Source: a virus | Direction: 5' to 3' (one strand) | Virus record (IMG/VR): IMGVR_UViG_3300048033_000796 | Location: 1 to 23,075 of that record | DNA length: 23,075 nt | Part shown: in pieces, positions 13,288-18,905 of the stretch | How the letters are laid out: every line of letters starts with the position of its first letter | Position numbering within the stretch: position 1 is the first letter of the stretch | Made by a program: the position numbers and the translations under genes | The notes under the pieces: model-generated | What the model saw: only the letters and a program-made list of their open reading frames with translations | Told to the model about the DNA's origin: nothing | Databases searched by the model: none

Positions 13288-14418
13288 ATGAGACGGAAAC
13301 TAGATATCGATACTCAGGTTTTGGGTCCCGAACCTACTTGGAGCGACCAACACCAACTATCTGAGATGGAATTCAAATCAAAAGTAGGTACTGCTTTAAA
13401 TTGGTACAACTACTTTTATGATAAGAATGCTGGTAAGCAGACATTGCTTGCTTACTTGAAACAAGAGAAGTATGATAGTGATATCATTACGGCTGTTAAG
13501 AAAGCGCCTGACTGGTGTTTAGGTTCGACTATTGTAGCATTGTGTAAGATGCGAACTAACGGGCTTGTACGGCAAGAGTATGGCGCTAATGCAGATGATT
13601 TCTTCAATAAGCGTTTAGAAGAGATTGTTGCCCGCGGTAAAGAGAACATCGCACCCGCTGAAGAAGACGATAAACCTAAAGCACCTGTTATTAGTATTCA
13701 ACAACGTATGAGAGAAACTGCGGCAAAGCAGTCTGATGAGATTGATGATGCAATCGAAGAGTTTGCGAGTGCTGGTTATAAAGGCAAATTCGACTGTTTC
13801 AAACTTCTTCAGAAAAATCAAATCAAAGGCATGATTGCTAAGACTATGTTAGGTTTCTATGCTCCAGAAGCAGATGAGTTAGAAGAAGCATTGGAAGGTA
13901 AAGATGAGCAACTTGTAGAGGGTTACTCACACTTCAAAAAAGCAGACCTGAAGAATTATGCTAAATTCATGCGTGGTATCTGTGATGATTTAGAACGCTG
14001 GATTAACAATCAAAAAGCAACACGAAAACCTCGTAAGACTAAAGCGAAGCCTGCACATAAAGTTGTAGAGAAGGTGAAGTATCGTAAGTCTGATAGCGAT
14101 TATAAACTTCAGAGTGTGCATCCCGAACAAATTGTAGGGGCTATGCAACTCTGGGTGTTCAATACGAAGTATCGAACATTGGGTGTGTATGATGCTGTTG
14201 ATAGAGGTGGGTTGACTGTTAAAGGTACAACAATTCAGAATTTTGAAGAGAAGACTTCTATGAAGAAGAAACTCCGCAAACCTGATGAGGTTCTACAGCG
14301 ATGCCTAACTGGTGGTAAGATTGTATTACGAAAATTGATGGGCGAAATCAATGCGAAAGAAAGTGCATTGAATGGTCGATTGAATGAAGAGACAATTCTA
14401 CTGAGAGTGATAAAGTGA
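13288..14418 (+). CDS. Conserved hypothetical protein of T4-like marine phages (376 aa)
   Basis: The largest unnamed protein here. The N-terminal 100 residues are helical (MEFKSKVGTALNWYNYFYDK), followed by an acidic/Pro linker, a central helical part (DDAIEEFASAGYKGKFDCF), a basic stretch around residues 245-270 (KATRKPRKTKAKP), and a C-terminal domain with YRTLGVYDAVDRGGLTVKG. The basic linker and the position just ahead of rnh suggest DNA or RNA contact; this is inference. I recall proteins of this length and order in cyanophages as hypotheticals. It has its own promoter, and its stop overlaps the next small start. Confidence 0.8.
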   Translation: MRRKLDIDTQVLGPEPTWSDQHQLSEMEFKSKVGTALNWYNYFYDKNAGKQTLLAYLKQEKYDSDIITAVKKAPDWCLGSTIVALCKMRTNGLVRQEYGANADDFFNKRLEEIVARGKENIAPAEEDDKPKAPVISIQQRMRETAAKQSDEIDDAIEEFASAGYKGKFDCFKLLQKNQIKGMIAKTMLGFYAPEADELEEALEGKDEQLVEGYSHFKKADLKNYAKFMRGICDDLERWINNQKATRKPRKTKAKPAHKVVEKVKYRKSDSDYKLQSVHPEQIVGAMQLWVFNTKYRTLGVYDAVDRGGLTVKGTTIQNFEEKTSMKKKLRKPDEVLQRCLTGGKIVLRKLMGEINAKESALNGRLNEETILLRVIK

Positions 14419-14519
14419 TACAAGAGATATTGACATTGGGCGGCATCGTACTTGGTGCGATTGTCGCTGTCAAAATCTTCTGGTGGTTGATGTGGTTTAT
14501 TTGGTTTTTTGTTATTTAG
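14415..14519 (+). CDS. Short membrane peptide with GTG start (34 aa)
   Basis: GTG start overlaps the TGA of the preceding gene (GTGA), a usual coupled arrangement, with CTGAGAG upstream as ribosome site. The peptide is nearly all membrane helix, from VIQEILTLGG to a tail of Trp and Phe (FWWLMWFIWFFVI). It ends 3 bases before the next -35 box. Short length and a non-ATG start make it less sure than its neighbours. Confidence 0.5.
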   Translation: MIQEILTLGGIVLGAIVAVKIFWWLMWFIWFFVI

Positions 14520-14522
14520 TCC

Positions 14523-14551
14523 TTGACAATGCCTGCCACCTATGTTAATAT
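14523..14551 (+). promoter_or_regulatory. Sigma70-type promoter, TTGACA-17-TAATAT
   Basis: TTGACA at 14523-14528 and TAATAT at 14546-14551, with CC before the -35. It drives the rnh gene. Confidence 0.8.
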
Positions 14552-14585
14552 ACATAATGTAATGAATGATAAAAGGCAATAAACA

Positions 14586-15434
14586 ATGATATTAGTAGAT
14601 TTAAACCAGGTTATGATTTCAAACCTGATGATGCAATTAGGCAATCATACAAATGTAGAGATTGAACCTAATCTTATACGACACATGGTGTTAAACTCAC
14701 TGCGGTCTTACCGTTCGAAATACAAAGAGAAGTATGGCGAACTAGTAATCTGTTGTGATAATCGTCACTACTGGCGTAAAGAGATTTTCCCTTACTACAA
14801 AGCAGGTCGTAAGAAGACTAGAGAAAAGTCTGAACTTGATTGGCATGCAGTGTTCGATACACTTGGTGTTATCCGAGATGAGATTGCAGAGAACTTCCCG
14901 TACAAAGTGATTAACATTCAAGGTGCAGAAGCAGATGATATCATTGGCGCACTAGCACGAAAGTATCACGGTTATGAGAAAGTCCTTGTACTGTCTGGTG
15001 ATAAAGACTTCATGCAACTACAGCGTTATCCTAACGTTGACCAATACTCACCTATTATGAAGCGTTGGTTACGACATGATGACCCTCTTGCATATCTGCG
15101 TGAACACATTATCAAAGGCGACAGAGGTGATGGTATCCCTAACTTCTTGTCAAAAGATGATGTATTCGTAGTAGGTGAACGTCAACGTCCTGTATCGAAG
15201 AAGAAACTAGAAGCATGGATTGATGCTGACCCAGAAGGTTTCTGTGATGAAGATATGTTGCGTAACTTCAAGCGAAATGAACAACTCATTGACTTGACAA
15301 AAACGCCACAGAAAATCGTTGATGATATTCTGACTACGTTTGAAGAATATGAAGTCCCACCTCGTTCTGGTCTTCTCAATTACTTTGTGAAGAACAAGAT
15401 GAAGTTGATGTTGGATTCTATTCAAGATTTCTAA
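14586..15434 (+). CDS. rnh: T4-type RNase H / 5'-3' exonuclease
   Basis: Removes RNA primers and adjoining DNA from lagging-strand fragments, a replication function of T4. The 282 aa compare with about 305 in T4. FEN-type metal ligands are in order: D5 (LVDLNQ), D58 (CCDNRHYWRK), E115/D117/D118 (GAEADDIIG), D139/D141 (SGDKDFMQLQ), D179 and D182 (GDRGDGIPN). FPYYKAGRK is the arch segment near the DNA. The C-terminal NKMKLMLDSIQDF is where T4 RNase H would contact the ssDNA protein. It stands behind its own promoter. Confidence 0.93.
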   Translation: MILVDLNQVMISNLMMQLGNHTNVEIEPNLIRHMVLNSLRSYRSKYKEKYGELVICCDNRHYWRKEIFPYYKAGRKKTREKSELDWHAVFDTLGVIRDEIAENFPYKVINIQGAEADDIIGALARKYHGYEKVLVLSGDKDFMQLQRYPNVDQYSPIMKRWLRHDDPLAYLREHIIKGDRGDGIPNFLSKDDVFVVGERQRPVSKKKLEAWIDADPEGFCDEDMLRNFKRNEQLIDLTKTPQKIVDDILTTFEEYEVPPRSGLLNYFVKNKMKLMLDSIQDF

Positions 15435-15437
15435 ACG

Positions 15438-15445
15438 GATAAATA
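15438..15445 (+). promoter_or_regulatory. Possible T4-type late promoter box
   Basis: GATAAATA, one base from the T4 late consensus, 36 bases before the TTG start at 15481, with no sigma70 boxes in the gap. It could give the small gene its own late transcription. Confidence 0.4.
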
Positions 15446-15480
15446 ACATATAACGTCCAATACTTAAAAGAGAGAATAAA

Positions 15481-15744
15481 TTGGAAAATTTAGAAGACAG
15501 ATTATGCACCGTTTTGCACAACGGTTCGAAATATGCAGGTGAGGTTCGCCAGATTGAACCTCGCAACTGGATAAAAGTTTGGGTTCCCGAACTACAAGAA
15601 ACGTTAGAGTTGAACTGGACTGGTCAAAGCGATGACTACGAAGGTTCGAACTCAACTGCGACCTTCTATTATTCTGAAACTGTCAATAGAGGTCGATTTA
15701 GTGAACAAAAGGTCACTAGACAGAAGCGTACAAAGACAGTTTAA
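15481..15744 (+). CDS. Small hypothetical protein with TTG start
   Basis: An 87-aa protein. TTG at 15481 is preceded by AAAAGAGAGAATAAA, and there is no ATG near it; the next in-frame start would lose the first strand. The protein is strand-rich: LCTVLHNGSKYAGEVRQIEP, IKVWVPELQETLELNW and ATFYYSETVNRGRFS read as a small beta barrel, then a basic tail. It is reminiscent of SH3-like small phage proteins. The function is unknown. Confidence 0.65.
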   Translation: MENLEDRLCTVLHNGSKYAGEVRQIEPRNWIKVWVPELQETLELNWTGQSDDYEGSNSTATFYYSETVNRGRFSEQKVTRQKRTKTV

Positions 15745-15785
15745 TTCACCCTTCAATCCCTAAGTAACAATGAGGACAATGCGTT

Positions 15786-15968
15786 ATGAGAGTGCATTCT
15801 CAGCGTAGTCAAAAAAAGACTAATCAAAAAAACTACCTTTCACTAGATGAAGACTTCCCACTCAAAACACATAAAACAGAGCGCAAAGCAAAAAAGCGCA
15901 AAGAAAACCAACGTTTTCAAAACCGTATTAAACAAGGTAACTTTGACTTTGAAGAAGATATGGAATAG
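15786..15968 (+). CDS. Small basic protein (60 aa)
   Basis: ATG is preceded by TGAGGACAATGCGTT. The protein is highly basic for most of its length (RSQKKTNQKNY, KTERKAKKRKENQRFQNR) and ends in an acidic FDFEEDME. The likely state is a long charged helix. Small charged proteins of this type are common in marine T4-like phages; nucleic-acid binding is possible. The following reading frame overlaps its 3' end. A weak promoter-like run CCCTTCAATCCC lies upstream at about 15749 but lacks a good -10. Confidence 0.6.
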   Translation: MRVHSQRSQKKTNQKNYLSLDEDFPLKTHKTERKAKKRKENQRFQNRIKQGNFDFEEDME

Positions 15969-16068
15969 CATAAAATTCAACGTTAAAACTATATTGCTTG
16001 ATATAGCACTTGGTGCCGTAAATGTCGCACTATTTTTCGCTGAATTGTGGAAAAAACTTTGGAAATAA
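15943..16068 (+). CDS. Short amphipathic or membrane peptide overlapping the previous gene
   Basis: The frame is open from an ATG at 15847 (73 aa), but that start has no ribosome site and overlaps the 15786 gene by 122 bases in another frame. TTG 15943 has AAGG 5 bases upstream, leaves a 26-base overlap, and gives a 41-aa peptide, so I prefer it. It has a basic amphipathic start (LKKIWNSIKFNVK), a helix LLDIALGAVNVALFF and a Trp/Lys end. Either start leaves the hydrophobic helix intact. It ends just before the next promoter. Confidence 0.5.
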   Translation: MTLKKIWNSIKFNVKTILLDIALGAVNVALFFAELWKKLWK

Positions 16069-16071
16069 CCC

Positions 16072-16100
16072 TTGACATTTAGGGTAAAAAGTATTATATT
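16072..16100 (+). promoter_or_regulatory. Sigma70-type promoter, TTGACA-17-TATATT
   Basis: TTGACA at 16072-16077 and TATATT at 16095-16100, with AACCC before the -35. It drives the genes at 16145 and 16328. Confidence 0.85.
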
Positions 16101-16106
16101 AGTAAT

Positions 16107-16127
16107 GTTGTGGGGAATTCCTACGAC
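16107..16127 (+). promoter_or_regulatory. Hairpin at the start of the 16145 transcript
   Basis: GTTGTGGG (16107-16114) pairs with CCTACGAC (16120-16127), 8 pairs with two G-U, loop GAATT. It starts at the expected first transcribed bases, so it may be a 5' stabiliser or an operator near +1. Confidence 0.45.
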
Positions 16128-16144
16128 AGAAAAGTGAGTAAATT

Positions 16145-16306
16145 ATGAGCAAAATAAGCGCAGTCATACAAGACATCGATGAAGAGTTATACGATGCAAT
16201 GCAGAAGCGTGTCGAAGACGCTGACTTATTGAACATTGCAGAGAAACTTGGGGTCCCCTATACTTGGGTTAAAGACCGTTACGATGTGTTAAGCACTGAT
16301 TGGTAA
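16145..16306 (+). CDS. Small helix-turn-helix-like protein (53 aa)
   Basis: A short gene behind a strong promoter, starting ATGAGC after GTGAGTAAATT. Residues 25-45, DADLLNIAEKLGVPYTWVKD, read as a helix-turn-helix: a helix, an LGVP turn and a second helix with Trp and Lys. The N-terminal helix is acidic. It might bind DNA or a sigma factor, but at 53 aa this rests on one pattern. The gene at 16328 follows 21 bases later. Confidence 0.65.
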   Translation: MSKISAVIQDIDEELYDAMQKRVEDADLLNIAEKLGVPYTWVKDRYDVLSTDW

Positions 16307-16327
16307 TCAAAAAAGAAAAGAGTTATT

Positions 16328-16519
16328 ATGGAATTCGGTTGGTACGAAGTTGTAACTATACTCCTAATTTTAGGAGCCCACATCCACGGCATTTATGAAG
16401 GTAAAAAAGGTGCTATGGTTGATGGTGTTGAAAAGACACTCAATATGCTAGAAAAGCAAGGCATTATTCATGTAGCAGAAAATGGTGAGATTACACCTAT
16501 ATGCGACAATAAAGCATAA
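16328..16519 (+). CDS. Small membrane protein (63 aa)
   Basis: One N-terminal membrane helix (about residues 6-22, EVVTILLILGAHIHGIYEG) followed by a soluble tail with an amphipathic helix (VEKTLNMLEKQGIIHV). The plan fits a membrane anchor with a cytoplasmic tail. I recall similar short proteins in cyanophage myoviruses without a function. It is the last gene of the 16072 unit; about 60 bases on there is a terminator. Confidence 0.65.
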   Translation: MEFGWYEVVTILLILGAHIHGIYEGKKGAMVDGVEKTLNMLEKQGIIHVAENGEITPICDNKA

Positions 16520-16582
16520 CAGACTTTCCATTTTAGCATAACAGATTTACGCACTTTCTGTAAAATGCAATATAAGTAGTAG

Positions 16583-16609
16583 CGGTAGGACAACAGTTCT
16601 GCCGTTTTT
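16583..16609 (+). terminator. Rho-independent terminator
   Basis: CGGTAGGAC (16583-16591), loop AACA, GTTCTGCCG (16596-16604), then five T residues. Nine pairs with two G-U. It ends the 16072 unit and stands 35 bases before the DUF1127 gene. Confidence 0.8.
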
Positions 16610-16643
16610 ACATATCATACAACATACAGGAAGGATTAATGTA

Positions 16644-16877
16644 ATGCATACATTAAAACAGGTCCATTTGGGCTTGCCAGATATTTCGGTCTGGTTCAAA
16701 AGAATTCGAAAAGAGATGAAGCGTAAAAGTGACATCCGTTCAACTATCAATCAACTCTCAGCACTTTCAGATTACGAACTCAGTGACATGGGTATTCATC
16801 GTGGTGAAATTTATGACATTGCACACTCTAGTGTAAAGAACGCTGAAGAGAACAAAAATCTAAGAGGGTGGGTATAA
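16644..16877 (+). CDS. DUF1127 (YjiS-like) small protein
   Basis: A 77-aa protein with the DUF1127 signature INQLSALSDYELSDMGIHRGEI: a helix, the L-S-D-x-E-L-x-D-x-G turn, and R-x-x-I. The N-terminal WFKRIRKEMKRK is the usual basic helix. DUF1127 proteins are very common in alphaproteobacteria; one in Rhodobacter (CcaF1) binds RNA and affects RNA turnover. The ribosome site AGGAAGGA is excellent. It looks like a gene taken from an alphaproteobacterial host, and an effect on host RNA is a possible role. The partner gene follows with an overlapping stop/start. Confidence 0.85.
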   Translation: MHTLKQVHLGLPDISVWFKRIRKEMKRKSDIRSTINQLSALSDYELSDMGIHRGEIYDIAHSSVKNAEENKNLRGWV

Positions 16878-17074
16878 TGGCTGTAGCATTTAGACAACCA
16901 ACATTCAGAAACCCAATACCTGCCCTATTCAAGGGAATTGGTAAGTTTCTTGCAGGCGTACTAGCAGTATGCATTACTGTTACTGAAAGCGCAGGTCGTG
17001 CAAGAGCGGCGCATCAACTACATCTTCTAGGTTACCATGAAGAAGCAAAAGAGTTAATGCTTAGAAAAGATTAA
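16877..17074 (+). CDS. Small DUF1127-related protein with hydrophobic helix
   Basis: A 65-aa protein starting at ATG 16877, overlapping the TAA of the DUF1127 gene (TAATG); GTG 16868 is a weaker alternative. A basic, Pro-rich start is followed by a hydrophobic stretch (FLAGVLAVCITV) and then ESAGRARAAHQLHLLGYHEEAKELM. The R-A-R-A-A-x-x-L-x-x-x-G-Y segment resembles short alphaproteobacterial proteins linked to DUF1127. Translation coupling suggests that the two proteins work together. It could sit at the membrane. The pqqA-like gene is 90 bases further on. Confidence 0.7.
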   Translation: MAVAFRQPTFRNPIPALFKGIGKFLAGVLAVCITVTESAGRARAAHQLHLLGYHEEAKELMLRKD

Positions 17075-17086
17075 TGATTTTCTGTA

Positions 17087-17115
17087 TTGCTTTTTTGGTA
17101 CAATTCATATAAGAT
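17087..17115 (+). promoter_or_regulatory. Possible promoter of the pqqA-like gene
   Basis: TTGCTT (17087-17092), 17 bases, TAAGAT (17110-17115). It lacks the CCC mark of the other promoters. A short hairpin, GTTGC-ATAAA-GCAAC (17122-17136), follows in the leader before the AAGGAG ribosome site. Confidence 0.5.
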
Positions 17116-17164
17116 ATTATAGTTGCATAAAGCAACATTTTATTAACTTAATAAGGAGTAACTT

Positions 17165-17236
17165 ATGTGGACAAAACCAACAGCAACAGAAATGAGATTT
17201 GGTTTCGAAGTAACAATGTATGTAATGAACAAGTAG
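17165..17236 (+). CDS. pqqA: PqqA-like pyrroloquinoline quinone precursor peptide
   Basis: A 23-codon gene, the exact length of Klebsiella PqqA. It starts MWTKP, has R11, and ends with GFEVTMY at 13-19 and NK. E15 and Y19, three residues apart, are the two side chains that the radical SAM enzyme PqqE joins to make the PQQ core; the Trp2-x-x-Pro5 start and Arg11 are shared with bacterial PqqA. AAGGAG lies 8 bases before ATG. No pqqB, C, D or E is in the window, so maturation would need host enzymes. It has its own promoter region and a strong terminator, as expected for a peptide made in excess. Likely effect: more PQQ for host dehydrogenases during infection (inference). A 37-codon GTG frame (17167-17277) overlaps it. 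Confidence 0.85.
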   Translation: MWTKPTATEMRFGFEVTMYVMNK

Positions 17237-17284
17237 ATTACATTCGAAGAATACTAGAAACACAAGATTGTATATGAGAGACAA

Positions 17285-17309
17285 GGGGTGCGTTTAGCGT
17301 CCCTTTTTT
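17285..17309 (+). terminator. Rho-independent terminator after pqqA
   Basis: GGGGTGC (17285-17291), loop GTTTA, GCGTCCC (17297-17303), then six T residues. Seven pairs with two G-U. It isolates the pqqA-like gene from the next promoter, 13 bases further. Confidence 0.85.
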
Positions 17310-17321
17310 CTTGGTTTTCCC

Positions 17322-17350
17322 TTGACAATTAAACAAAAATAGTGTATATT
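17322..17350 (+). promoter_or_regulatory. Sigma70-type promoter, TTGACA-17-TATATT
   Basis: TTGACA at 17322-17327 and TATATT at 17345-17350; nearly the same spacer as at 5456-5484 (AAAAATAGTG before the -10). It starts the transcript from 17391. Confidence 0.85.
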
Positions 17351-17354
17351 AGCA

Positions 17355-17362
17355 GATAAATA
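17355..17362 (+). promoter_or_regulatory. Possible T4-type late promoter box
   Basis: GATAAATA five bases after the sigma70 -10 box and 28 bases before ATG 17391. If functional, the lysis-containing operon would have early and late starts in tandem. Confidence 0.35.
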
Positions 17363-17390
17363 TACAACATTCACAATTCAGGAGAATGCT

Positions 17391-17570
17391 ATGTATGTCA
17401 TACGGGTAGAATTCCCAGACGAAGATAAGTATGCATATGTGACAAATGATGAAGGTGAACTGAAGAAGTTTTATAACAGACAGGATGCAGAGAAAGTCGC
17501 AATGACCTATGCTGGTAATCCTATTGTAATTGAGAGAAAAGACGATGAAGGTATCAATTGGTCCCTATAA
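17391..17570 (+). CDS. Small hypothetical protein (59 aa)
   Basis: Starts 7 bases after a CAGGAGA ribosome site. The plan is strand YVIRVEFPDED, strand YAYVTNDEGELKKFYN, helix RQDAEKVAMTYAG, strand PIVIERKD: a compact alpha-beta fold of a type seen often in phage early proteins. Acidic overall. Its last 26 bases overlap the start of the next gene in another frame. The function is unknown. Confidence 0.7.
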   Translation: MYVIRVEFPDEDKYAYVTNDEGELKKFYNRQDAEKVAMTYAGNPIVIERKDDEGINWSL

Positions 17571-18090
17571 AGACGAAGGTGAACGTAAAGAAGAAGTTCA
17601 TATACACGACTATGACACATGGTCGATGGACCACACACTTGGTCTGATTGCGCTACCAATGCTGAAACAGTTGAAAGAGACAAAGCATGGTGCGCCATAT
17701 GTTGACTTAGAAGATGTACCCCCACAACTACATCCTAAGAAATCACATGAAGCAGATAGCACTGATGAAACACATTTTCAACGTTGGGATTATGTGATGG
17801 ATGAGATGGTTTTCGCATTTGAAAGTCAGAACAATGATTGGGAAGACCAATTTCATCATACGTCTGAGGCGTCTGAAGAAGACGATGCAGGCTTTGAGTT
17901 TGTGGGTATTGGTTCAGCACAACTTCTACTGTTTCCTGATGAGAATGGAGACACAGAAGAATATGCGTTCTATGAGATGAAGCGTACAAATCCAGACAGA
18001 ACTGACTGGGAAGCGTACAAAGCATATGCAGAACGTGTTGCTAATGGCTTCAGATTGTTTGGTAAGTATTATCAGAGTTTATGGGATTAG
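17545..18090 (+). CDS. Widely conserved phage protein of unknown function (181 aa)
   Basis: The frame is open from TTG 17530, but ATG 17545 (MKVSIGPYK) fits known members. The signature DYDTWSMDHTLGLIALPMLK, followed by KHGAPYVDLEDVP and HFQRWDYVMDEMVFAFE, is one I know from many tailed phages, including cyanophages and enteric phages. Acidic and His-containing clusters (HIHDYDTW, HFQRWDYVMDEM) hint at metal binding, but no enzyme is established. It overlaps the previous gene by 26 bases and leads the group with the holin-like and spanin genes. Confidence 0.85.
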   Translation: MKVSIGPYKDEGERKEEVHIHDYDTWSMDHTLGLIALPMLKQLKETKHGAPYVDLEDVPPQLHPKKSHEADSTDETHFQRWDYVMDEMVFAFESQNNDWEDQFHHTSEASEEDDAGFEFVGIGSAQLLLFPDENGDTEEYAFYEMKRTNPDRTDWEAYKAYAERVANGFRLFGKYYQSLWD

Positions 18091-18092
18091 TT

Positions 18093-18476
18093 ATGAACGA
18101 AGAAACAACAAAAGAAGAGTATCAACAAGAGAGAACCATGAGCAAGGCGGCAAGTCTTGCGATGGAACTATCTAAAGAAAAGGGTAGACTTCAAAGAGAA
18201 CTTTCTGAACTACAAGAAGAGTTTGATGTAGTCAAACCCACAACGCCTACAGGCACTATTGACTGGTACGTTAAATGGGTATCAGTAATAGCGGCTGTTG
18301 TCGGTGTGTTTCTCATGTCTGCTAATTTTATCACAGAAGGACAGGTAGCATATATATTAAGTAGCATCGGTTGGGTTTACGTTGGTATGCAATGGGGCGA
18401 CCGAGCAATTATGATTGGTTCATCTATTAGTGGAACCGCAGTTGCAATGAATTTAGTACAATCATTTATAGGATAA
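18093..18476 (+). CDS. Membrane protein with N-terminal coiled coil, possible holin
   Basis: A 127-aa protein that starts 2 bases after the previous stop; an in-frame ATG at 18081 is less likely. Residues 15-46 are a coiled coil (KEKGRLQRELSELQEEFD), then two clear hydrophobic segments (about 60-78 and 84-100) and a third weaker one (105-125). Its size, its helices and its place about 1.1 kb before the spanin pair fit a holin, which opens the inner membrane at lysis; but no endolysin is in view, so this is inference. Similar proteins occur in cyanophage myoviruses as hypotheticals. Confidence 0.6.
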   Translation: MNEETTKEEYQQERTMSKAASLAMELSKEKGRLQRELSELQEEFDVVKPTTPTGTIDWYVKWVSVIAAVVGVFLMSANFITEGQVAYILSSIGWVYVGMQWGDRAIMIGSSISGTAVAMNLVQSFIG

Positions 18477-18482
18477 TAAATT

Positions 18483-18905
18483 ATGAATATAAAACATGAC
18501 CCTCTGATTGAAGTTGATAAGGTCGAACAACACTATACAGAAAAAGATGAAACACCCGTCAAGTATGTGGTTACATCTTCACTGAAGAACGATACAGTAC
18601 CTGTTGATATCTTCTATAGAGATACACCACATCCAGAATTCGGTAATAAATACTTTGGTATCTACTACGATTTTCTGGGCAAACATTATATGATTTGTAA
18701 TGCAGACTATATCGAAGAACTTGATTTTCAGTTTGCAGAAGATGCAGAAGGTAATCTACACTACTCACAGCACAGGCATGACTTTCATAGCATCAATGGA
18801 GAAAGTGCGATTGATGGTGGTCGTTCATACACACGATGTGTTGGTACTGTTAAGTTGACAGATACATACACTATAGTTGATGGTAATTTTAGAAAGAAAA
18901 ATTAA
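18483..18905 (+). CDS. Conserved phage hypothetical protein (140 aa)
   Basis: Starts 6 bases after the preceding stop. The protein is acidic and strand-rich, with PVDIFYRDTPHPEFGNKYFG, LGKHYMICNADYIEEL and a late HRHDFHSINGESAIDGGRSY. A His/Asp cluster there could bind metal, but no family motif is clear to me. Its stop TAA overlaps the start of the oxygenase gene, so the two are probably coupled; it may serve as substrate or helper of that enzyme (speculation). Confidence 0.65.
   Translation: MNIKHDPLIEVDKVEQHYTEKDETPVKYVVTSSLKNDTVPVDIFYRDTPHPEFGNKYFGIYYDFLGKHYMICNADYIEELDFQFAEDAEGNLHYSQHRHDFHSINGESAIDGGRSYTRCVGTVKLTDTYTIVDGNFRKKN

Noticed and set aside
14235-14579. 114-codon minus-strand frame
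   Set aside because: It lies opposite the 3' end of the 13288 gene and the promoter of rnh; a shadow frame without start signals.
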